A DNA stretch of 64,000 bases. It comes from JAOUEA01 sp963810915. Its GTDB lineage: Bacteria > Actinomycetota > UBA4738 > HRBIN12. The DNA lies in assembly GCA_963810915.1 (NCBI GenBank), contig CAWEPH010000004.1:1-64000 (forward strand). Direction: 5' to 3'. Below, piece after piece: positions 1-9,102 of this stretch. Below the pieces are notes generated by a model. That model saw only the letters and a program-made list of their open reading frames with translations, was not told the origin of the DNA and did not search any database. Position 1 is the first letter of the stretch; the number at the start of each line of letters is the position of its first letter. Made by a program: the position numbers and the translations under genes.

Positions 1-59
1 AGCTTGCCAACCCTCTTCACGCCAGAGCCTTCGCCCCCTGCATCTTCGCTGTTCGTCAC
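1..59 (-). CDS. 5' end of a gene following the Hsp70-like gene, cut by the window edge
   Basis: On the minus strand a GTG at 59 is preceded by an AAGGAG ribosome-binding site (about 66-74) and opens a frame beginning V-T-N-S-E-D-A-G-G-E that runs off the window after about 19 codons. It starts 62 bp after the stop of the Hsp70-like gene on the same strand, so it is probably the next gene of that operon. The acidic, Gly-rich start would suit a GrpE-type partner, which often accompanies Hsp70 genes, but so few residues cannot establish that. Confidence 0.45.
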   Translation of the reverse strand, partial: MTNSEDAGGEGSGVKRVGK

Positions 60-121
60 TTCACCGCTCCTTCTTCGGGATGCGTCTCACTGTGAGTGTT
101 CGACCGTGACGTTGCTCTTCT

Positions 122-1485
122 TTACACCCGATCCCAGTCCGTCGATGCTGCGACCTCGGCGAGGCCAGCGGCCACACTGGAGAAGGCTGGCCGCGCCTCG
201 ACCTTGCCCACCCCGAACAGCTCGTCGAGCGCGGCATTGAAGGCCGGCAGTTGTGAGGACCCTCCCGTCCGGAGAACCACGTCCACGTCTTGAGGTTCCA
301 GCTCAGCCTGCGACAGTCCCTCCTCTATGCACCCGCGAACTTGACGCATCAAAGGGTCTATCACTGCCTCGAAGCGAGAGCGCGTGATGTGACATCAACT
401 TCCACGCGTCCTTGCCGGTAGACGAGTCTTGTCGTGTCATCCGAGGAAAGGTCGCGCTTCGCGTGCTCGATCGCGGCCCAGAAGTCGAAGGCTTGGCCCC
501 CGAAGATCAGATCTTGGATGGGCTCAAGGAGAGTGGGGTTGACTGCCTCAGATTGGTAGTCGCGCAATGTGGAGTAGACGTGCGGGTCGGCGGCTAGGCG
601 CGTAACGCCGGCAAGGGACTTCAGACCTTGTCGAATGTACGCAGGGAGTGGCTTCGAATCGCTGACCGCCTTTGAGATCGATCGCTCTGTCGATCGGCAT
701 CCTGGGCTCCAGGAAATGCTCGAAGAGCAATCCGTCGATGAGGTCCCCGCCCACCGCAACGCCCGCCAGCCCAATCAGCTCCCCAGCACCGGCTGGGCCC
801 TCATCGAAGTGAGGATGGCCACATCGAAAGTTCCGCCGCCGAAGTCCACTGCGCAAACGGTCTGGCCGCCATAGCCCTCCATTTCAGAAGACGCGGCCGC
901 GTATGGTTCTGGGCAGAAGCCCACGCGGTCGAACCCTGCAAGCCTGGCAGCATCGCGCAATCGTTCGAGGGCCGTGTCTCCGCCATCGTCTGTCTCGAAT
1001 GTGACCGGGTACCCGATGACCACACTGTCGACCCGCGTCGACCAATAGGCGTCAGCCAGTCGCTTCAACCGCTCGATGACTATTGCGACCATGTCTTCCG
1101 CCTTGAAGAGTTCGCCCCAGCTCGATGTCGCCACGAAGGAGAGATCGGCAGGAGTGGCTTGAGACCCGAAACTAGGCGCGCGTCATGACACCCTCCACCG
1201 GGGGCGAATTGCCGGCACGAAGTCAGGGGACCGTCCTTCAGCCACTGAACGCGGTCGCACTGCGAGCAGACGTGGCGAGCGCTGGCGCTTACGAGGAACC
1301 GTCTTGCTGCATCTCTCCCTGGCCAACGGTCGCCATCGCGATGTAGGAACACGACCGACCGAAGAGCTTCCGGAGGTTCACCCATGGGCTCGACAGCAAG
1401 GACCTCGGTACCGAGTTCAGTGAGATCCCGCGATAGAAGAGTTGGTCGTGCCGAAGTCGATCCCGTATGCGAGAGGCGCGCTCAT
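122..1485 (-). pseudogene. Hsp70/DnaK-family ATPase, nucleotide-binding domain only, frameshifted
   Basis: Hsp70-family actin-fold ATPase. The ATG at 1485 overlaps the helicase stop by 4 bp (ATGA), which indicates translational coupling. Visible motifs are phosphate-1 GIDFGTTNSS at residues 8-17, phosphate-2 AVDFGGGTFDVAI near 852-815 and the adenosine motif LRTGGSSQLPAF near 275-240. The reconstructed product is about 450 residues, which is roughly the nucleotide-binding domain without a substrate-binding domain, as in YegD-like proteins. The frame breaks at least four times (about 1412, 1190, 775 and 365), the first right after GIDFGTTNSSIAG. If the breaks are sequencing indels the gene is intact and probably acts with the helicase; if real, it is dead. 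Family assignment is firm, its role is inferred. Confidence 0.8.
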
Positions 1486-4400
1486 GAAACCACCCGCTCG
1501 TGGACAAAGGCGGTGGCTACCAGCTCGAAGTTGACCCCCGTCCGCGCACGCTCACGGATGCGGCGCAGTTCCTCCTGGTGCTCGAGATCTATCCAGGCGA
1601 GCCTCTCGCGAGCCTTCTCGATTCGGCCCCGCAGAGCGGGCAAGACCCGGCGAGCATCATCGGTTCCCTCAAGCTCTAGAGCCTTGATCCGCTCCTCTTG
1701 TGTCTGGATTGTGTGGAGCTCCTTTTGTCGTCGATATGTCGTTACACGCTCAGTTCGCGCCAACTCCTTGCGCGAAAGCTTCTTCGTTAGAAGCCTCTAT
1801 GGTGGCTCGCGTCTCTTCAATCTCTCGTGCCAGTGCCTGCTCGCTGTGGTTCAGCGCGGCCTCGATCGTCCCGGCCTCCATGGGCACATCAGTCCCTCGC
1901 AACTCCACCCCGAACGAGGGGAAGCTCGGACGCTTGGTAGCTCTCCACGATGCCCGTCTCGTCGCAGCGATGCACTCGGAACTCTTGGCGCTCGCGTGCA
2001 CCCGCGAAGTGTGCGCGATACCAGAGTTTAATGACCCATCGGTCTTCGCTCCCGGGCGCCTCATACGCGGCGAGTAGAGAATCTGGACGCTCATCAGAGG
2101 CGACTTCCAGCATCCGGTCGACGAGAGGATGCCCGATCGTGAAGAACTCGATCTCTTCAATCTCTCGCGCGGTTTCAGCTCGAAACGTGCCGCGAACCCG
2201 CGCGTTCGCGGCTCGTAGTCCGGCGCGCCAAGGGTGAAGGCATCGCAATAACCTCGGCGCCCCTCGAGTGCTCATCCAACGAACCACCGTGATACGAAAG
2301 AAAGTCTGACGCGAACCGCTCGAGGTCGCTCGCTCTCGGCCAGGTGCGGCCGGTTCAACAACCGGTCCGCTGTGTCCAGGCGAAGGCTGTTACGCTCATG
2401 ATGAAGTCTTGATCGATGATCTCGGCCATGCGGCGTGCTTCGTACATGCGCATCCCAAGTTGTTGACCAAGTTCCTGAAATGCCTCCTCCTGATCCTTGG
2501 TCTCGACCTCGAGCGCGACACGCCGGATCTCATCCTCGACGTCCCCAAGAATCGGGTCGAGGCTGCCGATTGACTCCTGGAAGACGTTGATTCGGTCCTG
2601 CAGAACAATCAGCACACGCTCGTCCAGACAGTCGCCACGTTCGTTGGTCAGGAAGAGGTTCCTGACCTGGACGGGTCGCGTCTGACCGATTCGGTCCACC
2701 CGCCCGATTCTCTGTTCGACCTTCATCGGGTTCCAAGGAAGGTCGTAGTTCACAACGATGTGGGCGAACTGGAAGTTGCGACCTTCGCCTCCCGCCTCCG
2801 TCGAGATCAGGATCTGATCTGCCGTCTTGAACCGGTGAACAGAACGGTCCTTTTCATCGATGCTCTGCTCGACCCGTTGAAGATCTGGACGGAGTATCTC
2901 GCTGATAATTGTTCCCGCAGGAAGAGCTGGGTCTCTATGAACTGTGTGAAGACGATCACCTTCTCGTCGGGATCTACGGAAAAGATGCCGTCCAAGAAGT
3001 TGAGTAGGGCGGTTAGCTTGGAATCATGCACGTTGCGCAACAACTCGACGAGGTCGGCGAGGTCCGACATCTCCTCCCGGATGGCCGCCTCCATCCTGCT
3101 CGCCTCATCTCTGATCATCCTGTCGATCGCTCCATCCGTGGCCTCGCTGAGCTCTTCGGCATCGTCCCAGTCCGGCCGAGTTGGGTTCCAGCCGACCTTG
3201 GGTCCTCCCGACCGACGAGGACCTCGTCAAGCGCAGCCGTCATGGCCGCCGCTCGGTGCCGAGCGGCGATTGTCTGCAATCGTTCGATCCGCCGCTCAAG
3301 AGATCGGCGTAAGGAGTAGCTGGACGACGTCAACATCTTCTGGAAAGCCACCATGAGGAAGCCAGCGGTCATGTTTCGAGTTTCTCGCGCTCTGTTGAAC
3401 CCCTGTCGTACGTACAGCGTGACTCTGTCGTAGACCTCCTCCTCGAGTGGTGACATCAGAACGGCAGTGCTTGTGGCTTCGCGCTGGGCGAACACCTCGG
3501 GGATGGAAGACTTGCGGTTCCGGACCATGACTTCGACGAGTGGGTGCTCCGCGCCAGCTGTTCTTGCGCGAGACGGCGTGCCTCGTCGTCTCTGAGCACG
3601 CTTGCCTGTCCCTTTGGCCGTCCAGGAAGTGAGAGAAAACGAGCGATCGACTGGGACGCCTCGGAGCATTCCGTCACCTGGTCTTGATGGGACAGGCCGC
3701 CAAAATCCTCAAGTAGGGCCCACAAGCGATTGAGCCTTGGGATCCAGGCTCGCTTTTCCTCGAATTCACGTTCGCCACCAGGGAAGAGGCCTGGTTCGAA
3801 CAATTCGATCATCGAGTACAGCTCATACGCCTGGAGCTGCATCGGGGTGGCCGTCAGGAGCAACATGCCGTGCGTGTCATAACGCATCGCCTCGGCTAGG
3901 GGGTAGGCCTTCGTGGCTCGACCAGGTTGCCGACGCACTTTGTGCGCTTCGTCGAAGATGAGGGAGTCCCAACTCGCTTGCGTCTCACTTGCATGGGGGT
4001 CGCGGGTGATTAGCGATAGGGAGCAGAGGATCGTGTCGCTCAGTTCCCAGACGTTGCGTTCAGGGTAGCGACGCTTCAGCTCTTTGATCCGCGCCCCGTC
4101 GTAGATTTCGGCTTCGATGTTGAACTTGCTTTGCAGCTCGTATGCCCACTGCGTTACGAGGCTGGCGGGGACGACGATGAGGACCCGATCTGCGAGGCCG
4201 CGCGCACGCAGCCCCTTGAGGACGAGGGCCGCCTCGATCGTCTTTCCCGAGGCCCACCTCGTCCGCGAGGATCATCCGGGGTCGCACCTTTTGCAGGACG
4301 CGCCAGGCCACGAACACTTGGTGTGGCTTCGGCTCGATTCGTGCGTTGGTCAGACCCGAGAACTCGTCGTAACGATACGCATGCAGCAGGTAGAGGGATC

Positions 4401-4626
4401 GCACGCGCTGCTCATCAAGAGGCAGTCGCCCAGCGGCTTGGCGAGCAGTCGCTCCCGGACACCGCCGTGGCCCAGATCGAGCTCGGAGATGGGGACGAGG
4501 CGGACACCAGACGGGAGCGATACCTCGTAAAGGGCACCGCTGACATGTCGCAGTATCAGTCCGATCTCGTCGCCGACGACCCAGCGCACGCTGGTGTTCG
4601 GTTCAAGTCCTTGGCGGGTCGATCAT
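1482..4626 (-). pseudogene. SNF2/RapA-type DNA helicase, about 1,040 codons, frameshifted
   Basis: Superfamily 2 SNF2-type translocase. The ATG at 4626 follows a very good AAAGGAGG ribosome-binding site. In order the reading frames give a small N-terminal beta-rich region, Walker A LADEVGLGK (about 4270-4243), DEAH box SLIFDEAHK (about 3970), LLLTATPMQ (about 3865), motif V region VIFTQFIETQ (about 2960), and motif VI QRIGRVDRIGQ (about 2714-2682). A C-terminal region follows with EFFTIGHPLVDRM and a basic coiled coil. Size and layout resemble RapA/HepA and the DrmD helicase of DISARM; no DISARM methylase or DrmA/B neighbour is seen. At least ten frame changes are needed to read it through. 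The stop overlaps the start of the Hsp70-like gene. A chaperone-helicase operon of this kind could serve stress or phage defence; that is inference. Confidence 0.8.
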
Positions 4627-4649
4627 CGGCGGGACCTCCTTTGGACGGG

Positions 4650-5150
4650 CTCGTATGACTGCTCCTAGATTTGCTCACCCCACGGGTCATCACGTAGGTA
4701 ACTCTCGCACGGCCAGGTGGACGGCTCTCAGCAGGCAGTGCGCGAGCCTCCCGAATGGCGGCATCCAGCGTGTCTCGGGAGGGAGTAGGCGCGTCGCCGA
4801 GAGCCCGGAGTCCTGGGGAACCAGTCGGGGTGGAGTTCACCACGTTCGAACCGTTCGAGGACGTCATCGGAGATGCTCCAGCCGACGCAGGAAGTCATCG
4901 CGGTTGATGACGGCCCCTCGAAGGGCAAGGAGGAGGCTCGCGAATGCGGGGAACGGATGACCTTGTTTCGAGCATGCGTGAGGGGAGGACCCATAGCTCG
5001 ATCCACGTCGCTTCGAGCAACTCCGGGTACGCCTTCGTCAAGGAGGACCCAGACAATCGTCGGTTATGGGCAGCGCGGAGGCCCAGGCCGACATCGCTTG
5101 GTCGAGCCTCTCTTCCGCGGTGTGGGTGTGGGATTCAGATCCTCAGCCAT
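4650..5150 (-). pseudogene. Unknown protein between sigma-like and helicase genes, frameshifted
   Basis: An ATG at 5150 (M-A-E-D-L-N-P-T) overlaps the stop of the upstream sigma-like gene by about 14 bp, so the two were probably coupled. The frame breaks after about 20 codons and continues in other frames with stretches such as RFERGELHPDWFPRTPG and TLDAAIREARALPAESR, the latter ending near 4660 just before the helicase ribosome-binding site. I do not recognise a family and the exact end is uncertain because of the frame changes. Its place after a sigma-like gene would suit an anti-sigma or accessory role, but no diagnostic motif is visible. Confidence 0.4.
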
Positions 5151-5622
5151 GGCCGCATTACCGTGAATTCGGGGTCGGTCGTGATTCGCTCAATGAGCGT
5201 CTTGCGTCCTCGCGAGAGGTTCTGTCGCTCCGCCGCGTCCATCGGCGCTTCGTGTTCATTCCCCAGGCGGATCCATCGCCGTTCCACCGCACTCCGTTGT
5301 GCAGGGGGTAGATCGTCCACGAGGTCGGTGAGGAGGGACTCGAGGTGATCCGTAAGGAGCGGCAGTTCGAGTTCGTCTGAGGAAGGGTCTTCAGGATCGT
5401 CAGGCAGTGAGCCAACCTCGCTTCTGATCTCCACCTCTCAGGAGGTACGTTCTTGGCGATACCGAGGATCCAAGTGAGTACTGTGGCTGTCCCGCGAAAG
5501 CGCGGGCCGAAGTCCAGATTTGTCGAACACGTCGCTCGCGAGATCCTGCACCAAGGGGTCGCCAGCCGCGCGCCTTGTGCCGGCGCCAGGTATTTGTGGA
5601 CGACGGAGCCGACGTCGCCCAT
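5135..5622 (-). pseudogene. Sigma-70-family (ECF-like) factor, frameshifted
   Basis: Joining frames gives a protein of about 160 residues: a start M-G-D-V-G-S-V-V at 5622, then a region-2-like stretch (LVQDLASDVFDK followed in another frame by FRGTATVLTWILGIAKN, close to the usual F-R-G-x-x-x-x-x-T-W-L-x-x-I-A-x-N), an acidic linker, and a region-4-like stretch beginning DDLPPAQRSAVERRW. Two frame changes (about 5510 and 5430) are needed. It is the first gene of the minus-strand run leading into the helicase and Hsp70-like genes, so it may once have controlled that operon. The region-4 part is less typical than region 2, so a sigma-like regulator is the safest wording. Confidence 0.5.
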
Positions 5623-5639
5623 AGATCCGCCCACGCTTA

Positions 5640-5897
5640 GACGTCACCTTGGCGCTGGGTGACCAACTGCGCCTGCTCCTCCATTGGGTGCCGAGTCCGT
5701 CTCGTCCTCGCCTTCTCGAGCCAACCCTTCGTCGCCTCGATTCGAGTCGGTCCTTTCCTCTTTCCGTGACTGGGCGTGACATCAGTCTCTATCCACGCGG
5801 TCGAACGTTAGCTCGCGTTCACTTCTTGTACAACGCTATGTCCCGCGTGGTCACGGGCGGGTTCGTGGGCGACCGCGAAGGTAACCAGGTCCCTGGA
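5640..5897. other. No gene seen
   Basis: Between the sigma-like gene and the small minus-strand ORF at 5.9-6.1 kb I see no frame with a plausible start, ribosome-binding site or recognisable protein, and no strong hairpin. Confidence 0.4.
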
Positions 5898-6083
5898 CTA
5901 TTGCGGCCGCAGTCGGCGCACCAAGGCGAGGACGATCTCCACATCCTCCGGCGACAACTCCTCCACCAGGCGGCGGAGCTCCTCCTGCGAGGTCTCATCG
6001 TCGACCAGACCCAACCCGCTGAGCTGCTCCTCGGACTCTTCGAGACCAGGTCTGCCTCGGCCTCGGCGAGCAGCCGCCCGCAT
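5898..6083 (-). CDS. Small acidic protein of unknown function
   Basis: A short frame ends in a convincing, highly charged alpha-helical segment (SQEELRRLVEELSPEDVEIV) followed by LALVRRLRPQ and a stop. The natural start is unclear: ATG at 6083 gives 61 residues, while a tandem ATG near 6132 lies in a different frame and may be the true start if an indel is present, as in the neighbouring genes. No family is recognised. It is transcribed away from the phosphatase-like gene at 6137, with which it shares the upstream region. Confidence 0.4.
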   Translation of the reverse strand: MRAAARRGRGRPGLEESEEQLSGLGLVDDETSQEELRRLVEELSPEDVEIVLALVRRLRPQ

Positions 6084-6136
6084 GGAACCAGCGGCGCGCC
6101 GTCGCCGATGGCGCGGCGTCGCTCATCATCGCTAGT

Positions 6137-6428
6137 GTGACCGACCGCCCGTTTGTCTTCTATCTACTCGACGACGTGCCGTGGATCCGGATCCGCTACG
6201 GATCCAGAGCTCGGGGTAGAGATCGCCGGGCTGGTCCGCGACGGGGACCGGGTGGCCGTGAACTGCGCCGCCAGCCTGAACCGGTCGGGGTTACTGGTGG
6301 GGCGTGCGCTGATCGAGCTTGGACATCCGCCGCTGGAGGCGATCGACCTGGTGCGGGCGGCGCGCGGCCCGTGGGCACTCTCGAACGTGGGCTTCACGAG
6401 GTTCTTGCTGCTCGAGTGCGGCGGATAG
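6137..6428 (+). pseudogene. Dual-specificity / tyrosine phosphatase-like protein, frameshifted
   Basis: The C-terminal two thirds carry a Cys-based phosphatase signature, NCAASLNRSG (C-x5-R-S) near 6260-6290, followed by the helix LLVGRALIELG, as in bacterial dual-specificity phosphatases. The N-terminal part needs two frame changes: VTDRPFVFYLLDD from the GTG at 6137, then VDPDPLR, then DPELGVEIAGLVRDGDRV. The expected general-acid Asp probably lies in the broken part. The usual first His of the H-C-x5-R motif is replaced by Asn here. The reconstructed product is about 95 residues, shorter than most members, so even repaired it would be a minimal or partial enzyme. It runs opposite to its neighbours. 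Confidence 0.5.
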
Positions 6429-6586
6429 GTCAAGGATCCGATCATCGCCCGTCTCACTTGGTGGACGACTCGCGGTTCACCCTGACCGAGTGTCGGACGT
6501 ATACCCGGTGACGGGATGACGCAATCACGCCCGTGTTGTGGAAGCGCTTGTCGACCCATCCACGCGAGGGTGAGAATCCGTCGCCT

Positions 6587-7565
6587 TCAGTGTTTCGAGG
6601 CCCGCCGAGGTTCCTCTTCCCCTCGGCGCCGGACCCGCTCAAAGAAGTCCGCCTCCTTCTGCTTCGCCTCCGCCCTGAGGCGTTCCAAGGCTGCAGTCTG
6701 TTCGAGCGCGTGCTCCTCCGCCGCTGGAACGAACAGCGGGTGACTCGCCACGGGCTCTGGATCCCGAGAGGTCAAGAGCGCAGGGAACGTTGCATGGTAG
6801 AAGGGCAGCCCCACGGCATGGGTTGCCTTGTACCAAGGCCAGCTGTCTTTGAAATCTCTGACATCGATGCGGCTGACGTTCTCAACGAATTTCCCCACTA
6901 TCGAGCCGAAGTCCCAGCGGTGTCCTTGCGGGAGTATGTTTGCCGCTCCGCCTGCCACGTTCCGAAGCAACCTGAGCGCCTCGATCGGAAAGCCGGATAC
7001 CGGCCCCCTCGCGACGAGAGGTGCGCAGCGGCGAAGGACGGCGTGGGCATCCTCCGAGCGGTGAGTCTGGAGGTAGCGCTGCAACGCACTGAGTGCTGGC
7101 GTCTCAGTCAATACGTCCTTCGTCCCCCTGTGGGCGATATCGAAGGGAGGAAGCGTCCCCGCGACAGCCTTCCATGAAGCGGCCCAGCATCGCTTCATCC
7201 TCAGCAGCGAACTGGGGTTCCACGTGGTCGGCTATCCACTCACTCAGCGAGTGCCATGTCTCGGGAAGCAGCAGGTGACGGCCAACCGTCGGCCAGGCGG
7301 CCAGCTCAATCATGTACATCAGATCTTCATCGAGGCCCGAGTCCTCTTCAGGGATCAACCTCGATGCATGATCCTGGACCACCGACCAATCCCCGCTGAT
7401 TCCCGCTGCCGCTGATAGCACGGCCGCTTGCTCTATCCGATTGATCGTCCGGATCCACGCCTGGCGCCTCGAGGGTCGTCGTGCTTCCTCTAGCTGGCTA
7501 TCGAGGATGAGGCCGTCGGAAACCAAGGCCTCCTTGATCAGATCGAGAGCTCTGGAGTCGCTCAC
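6587..7565 (-). pseudogene. Unknown protein of about 320 residues, one frameshift
   Basis: The ATG at 7565 (M-S-D-S-R-A-L-D) overlaps the stop of the upstream gene by 4 bp. The first 135 codons run to about 7160; the frame then shifts by one base, and continues to 6587 in a long clean frame containing TLPPFDIAHRG, the segment WDFGSIVGKFVENVSRIDVR and a charged C-terminal helix rich in Arg, Glu and Ala. The two halves meet without loss, so a single indel explains the break. I do not recognise the family. The coupling to a small HTH-type protein suggests the pair functioned together, possibly as mobile-element genes. Confidence 0.5.
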
Positions 7566-7963
7566 GTCAGATCCTCTTCTCCAACGATATCGATGGCGAT
7601 CTGCTCGAGCTTGCCCTTGAGGAGTGCCGCACCAAGGTTGGGCAGCTCGGCGTCGGAGAGCCGGCGGCGTCTGCCGTCGCCTTGTCGATCACCCACATCG
7701 CGACCTTCGCTCGTGTCTCGGGGCGCGCCCGCTCCATCACCCGATCCAGGACTTGCCACGCACGGTCTACCCGGCCCTCCACGTCGGCCCGCAACCGCGT
7801 GTCGAGCTCGGCCGAGAGTTGCTCGTACAGGCGCTTGAAGTCCCCGTCGTTGGCGAGCGCATAGTGGATGCTCCCTCGAGCTGACGCCGGCCAAACGCGC
7901 GGCCTCGGCCTTGTTGTCCGTCAGGGCAAGCATCGCTGCCGCCTGTCGCTTCTTCGCCTTCAT
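7562..7963 (-). pseudogene. Small helix-turn-helix protein (terminase-small-subunit-like), frameshifted
   Basis: The ATG at 7963 follows a strong AAGGGAGG ribosome-binding site. Residues 1-25 (KKRQAAAMLALTDNKAEAAR LAGVS in two parts) form a basic segment and a helix-turn-helix like the N-terminal domain of phage terminase small subunits and related DNA-binding proteins. Two frame changes then link DGDFKRLYEQLSAELDTRL, GRVDRAWQVLDRVMERA and a conserved-looking C-terminus GKLEQIAIDIVGEEDLT. The product would be about 130 residues. It couples to the unknown gene at 6587-7565. The terminase resemblance is limited to the HTH and should be held loosely. Confidence 0.45.
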
Positions 7964-7996
7964 GACGCCTCCCTTGTGCGAGACCATCTCGCTCAC

Positions 7997-8378
7997 GTCC
8001 TATATCGAGTTGCCGGTGGTCGGTGGAGCCCGAAGCACAGGCCCTTCTCCCGGAACGAGAGCAACTGGTCTGAGCCCGAAATCGCCTTGAGAGGGCCGCC
8101 CTCCGGCGCTCAGGGATGACGGGCTGGAGGGCCGCCCTGCCATCTGAGAGCGATGGGAGCCACCGACAACCCGTTGGGTGACGTTCGGGAAGTGTCAGAT
8201 TGCGTTCAATCGCGGGCGGCCGGCTGCGTGGTCACGCAGCACCGCAGACTCGTCAAAGTCGCAGGTCTGACCCGGTGTGAGCTGGTATTCGACACACGGT
8301 CATCTGACGGGAGAGTTGTAGTGTGGGTCTGCTGGCCGTCTGACGGTCAGTTCGACACGCGGTTCGGCAAGTGGCGAG
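7997..8378. other. Intergenic stretch holding a dispersed repeat
   Basis: No convincing gene. The right part (8291-8366) holds a copy of the GACACACGGTCATCTG element described separately. A frame open on the plus strand from 8153 simply reads through that repeat and has no ribosome-binding site. Confidence 0.5.
8291..8366 (+). repeat. GACACACGGTCATCTG dispersed element, copy 1
   Basis: The 16-bp core occurs exactly at 8291-8306 and is followed by ACGGGAGAGTTGT, which matches copies 2 and 3 in part. About 45 bp on there is a partial inverted echo (GTCTGACGGTCAGTTCGACACGCGG), giving a roughly 75-bp unit bounded by GACAC-type ends. It lies between genes, beside a sulfatase fragment. Confidence 0.8.
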
Positions 8379-8600
8379 TCATTCCTGTCCGCGGCCGCTG
8401 GCTTCGAGCTTCGCTTCGCGCCTGGCGGTCCGTACCGAGAGCGGATCCCGCGGGGCGGAGAGAGGTAGTTGGCCCCAGGTAGTCTTCAGGGCGACATAGA
8501 GACAATCTGCGTCGGCCTCCTCAACCACCCAGGCTGCGCCCGTGTTCATCTCTGGACCAAGACCCGCGACCAGGTCCACCTGCAGGCGATCGATCGTCAC
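8379..8600 (-). CDS. Possible small protein, unknown
   Basis: A 73-codon frame beginning MTIDRLQVDLVAGLGPEMNT reads smoothly for its first 40 residues and then becomes basic and less protein-like. No ribosome-binding site of note and no recognised family. It lies just downstream of the sulfatase fragment on the same strand and could itself be a fragment. Confidence 0.3.
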   Translation of the reverse strand: MTIDRLQVDLVAGLGPEMNTGAAWVVEEADADCLYVALKTTWGQLPLSAPRDPLSVRTARREAKLEASGRGQE

Positions 8601-8615
8601 CGGCTAGTGTGCTAC

Positions 8616-8978
8616 TTATCCCTGGTAGGGCCAATCGGGCGGGTAGATGCCCGTGGCAGATTCGTCGCACAGACCTCCACCAGAAGGAGTGTGAGCGAGG
8701 TCCTTCATGGTCCGTAGCTCTGTGGCGTACGCCGGGTCCGTAGCGAGGTTGTGTAGCTCGTAGGGGTCGTTGGCCTCATCGTAGAGCCCGATGTTGATGG
8801 GCTCTTCGGAGCGGTTGTACTTCACGAACATCCAATCGACGGAACGGACGCCACAGTAGGTCGGGTTCGCGAAGATCGCCTTCAGCCTGAGGTCCAGCCC
8901 TATGGGCCCACCTCGTCGATCGTCACGATGGATACGCGGATCGTTCTGACCGACCCGAAGAGCCGGGCGGCGGTTCAC
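8616..8978 (-). pseudogene. C-terminal fragment of a sulfatase
   Basis: The frame contains the typical end of an arylsulfatase-type protein: GVRSVDWMFVKY, then LYDEANDPYELHNLATDP, then AYATELRTMKDLAH. The intact sulfatase 1.3 kb away ends in the equivalent YDLVADPWQLVNLHRTG. The metal-binding and formylglycine regions are absent, and upstream sequence does not continue the protein, so this is a remnant of about 90 codons. It sits next to copy 1 of the GACACACGGTCATCTG element, which may mark the breakpoint. Confidence 0.75.
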
Positions 8979-9102
8979 GCAGTACTGGAAGCTCGTCGGG
9001 CCCTTCGTCCGCCTTATCGACCGGATGACGCTGCGGCTACTCGGGGCCGAGCTTCGCCGGCTGGATAGGAAGGGCAGGGGAACAGGGCATCAAGCGAACG
9101 GG

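Noticed and set aside
1482..4626. A DISARM system
   Set aside because: Only a DrmD-like helicase is present; no DrmA, DrmB, methylase or PLD gene is visible in the window.
8153..8482. Plus-strand frame of 109 codons containing the dispersed element
   Set aside because: No ribosome-binding site, and most of it is the repeat.
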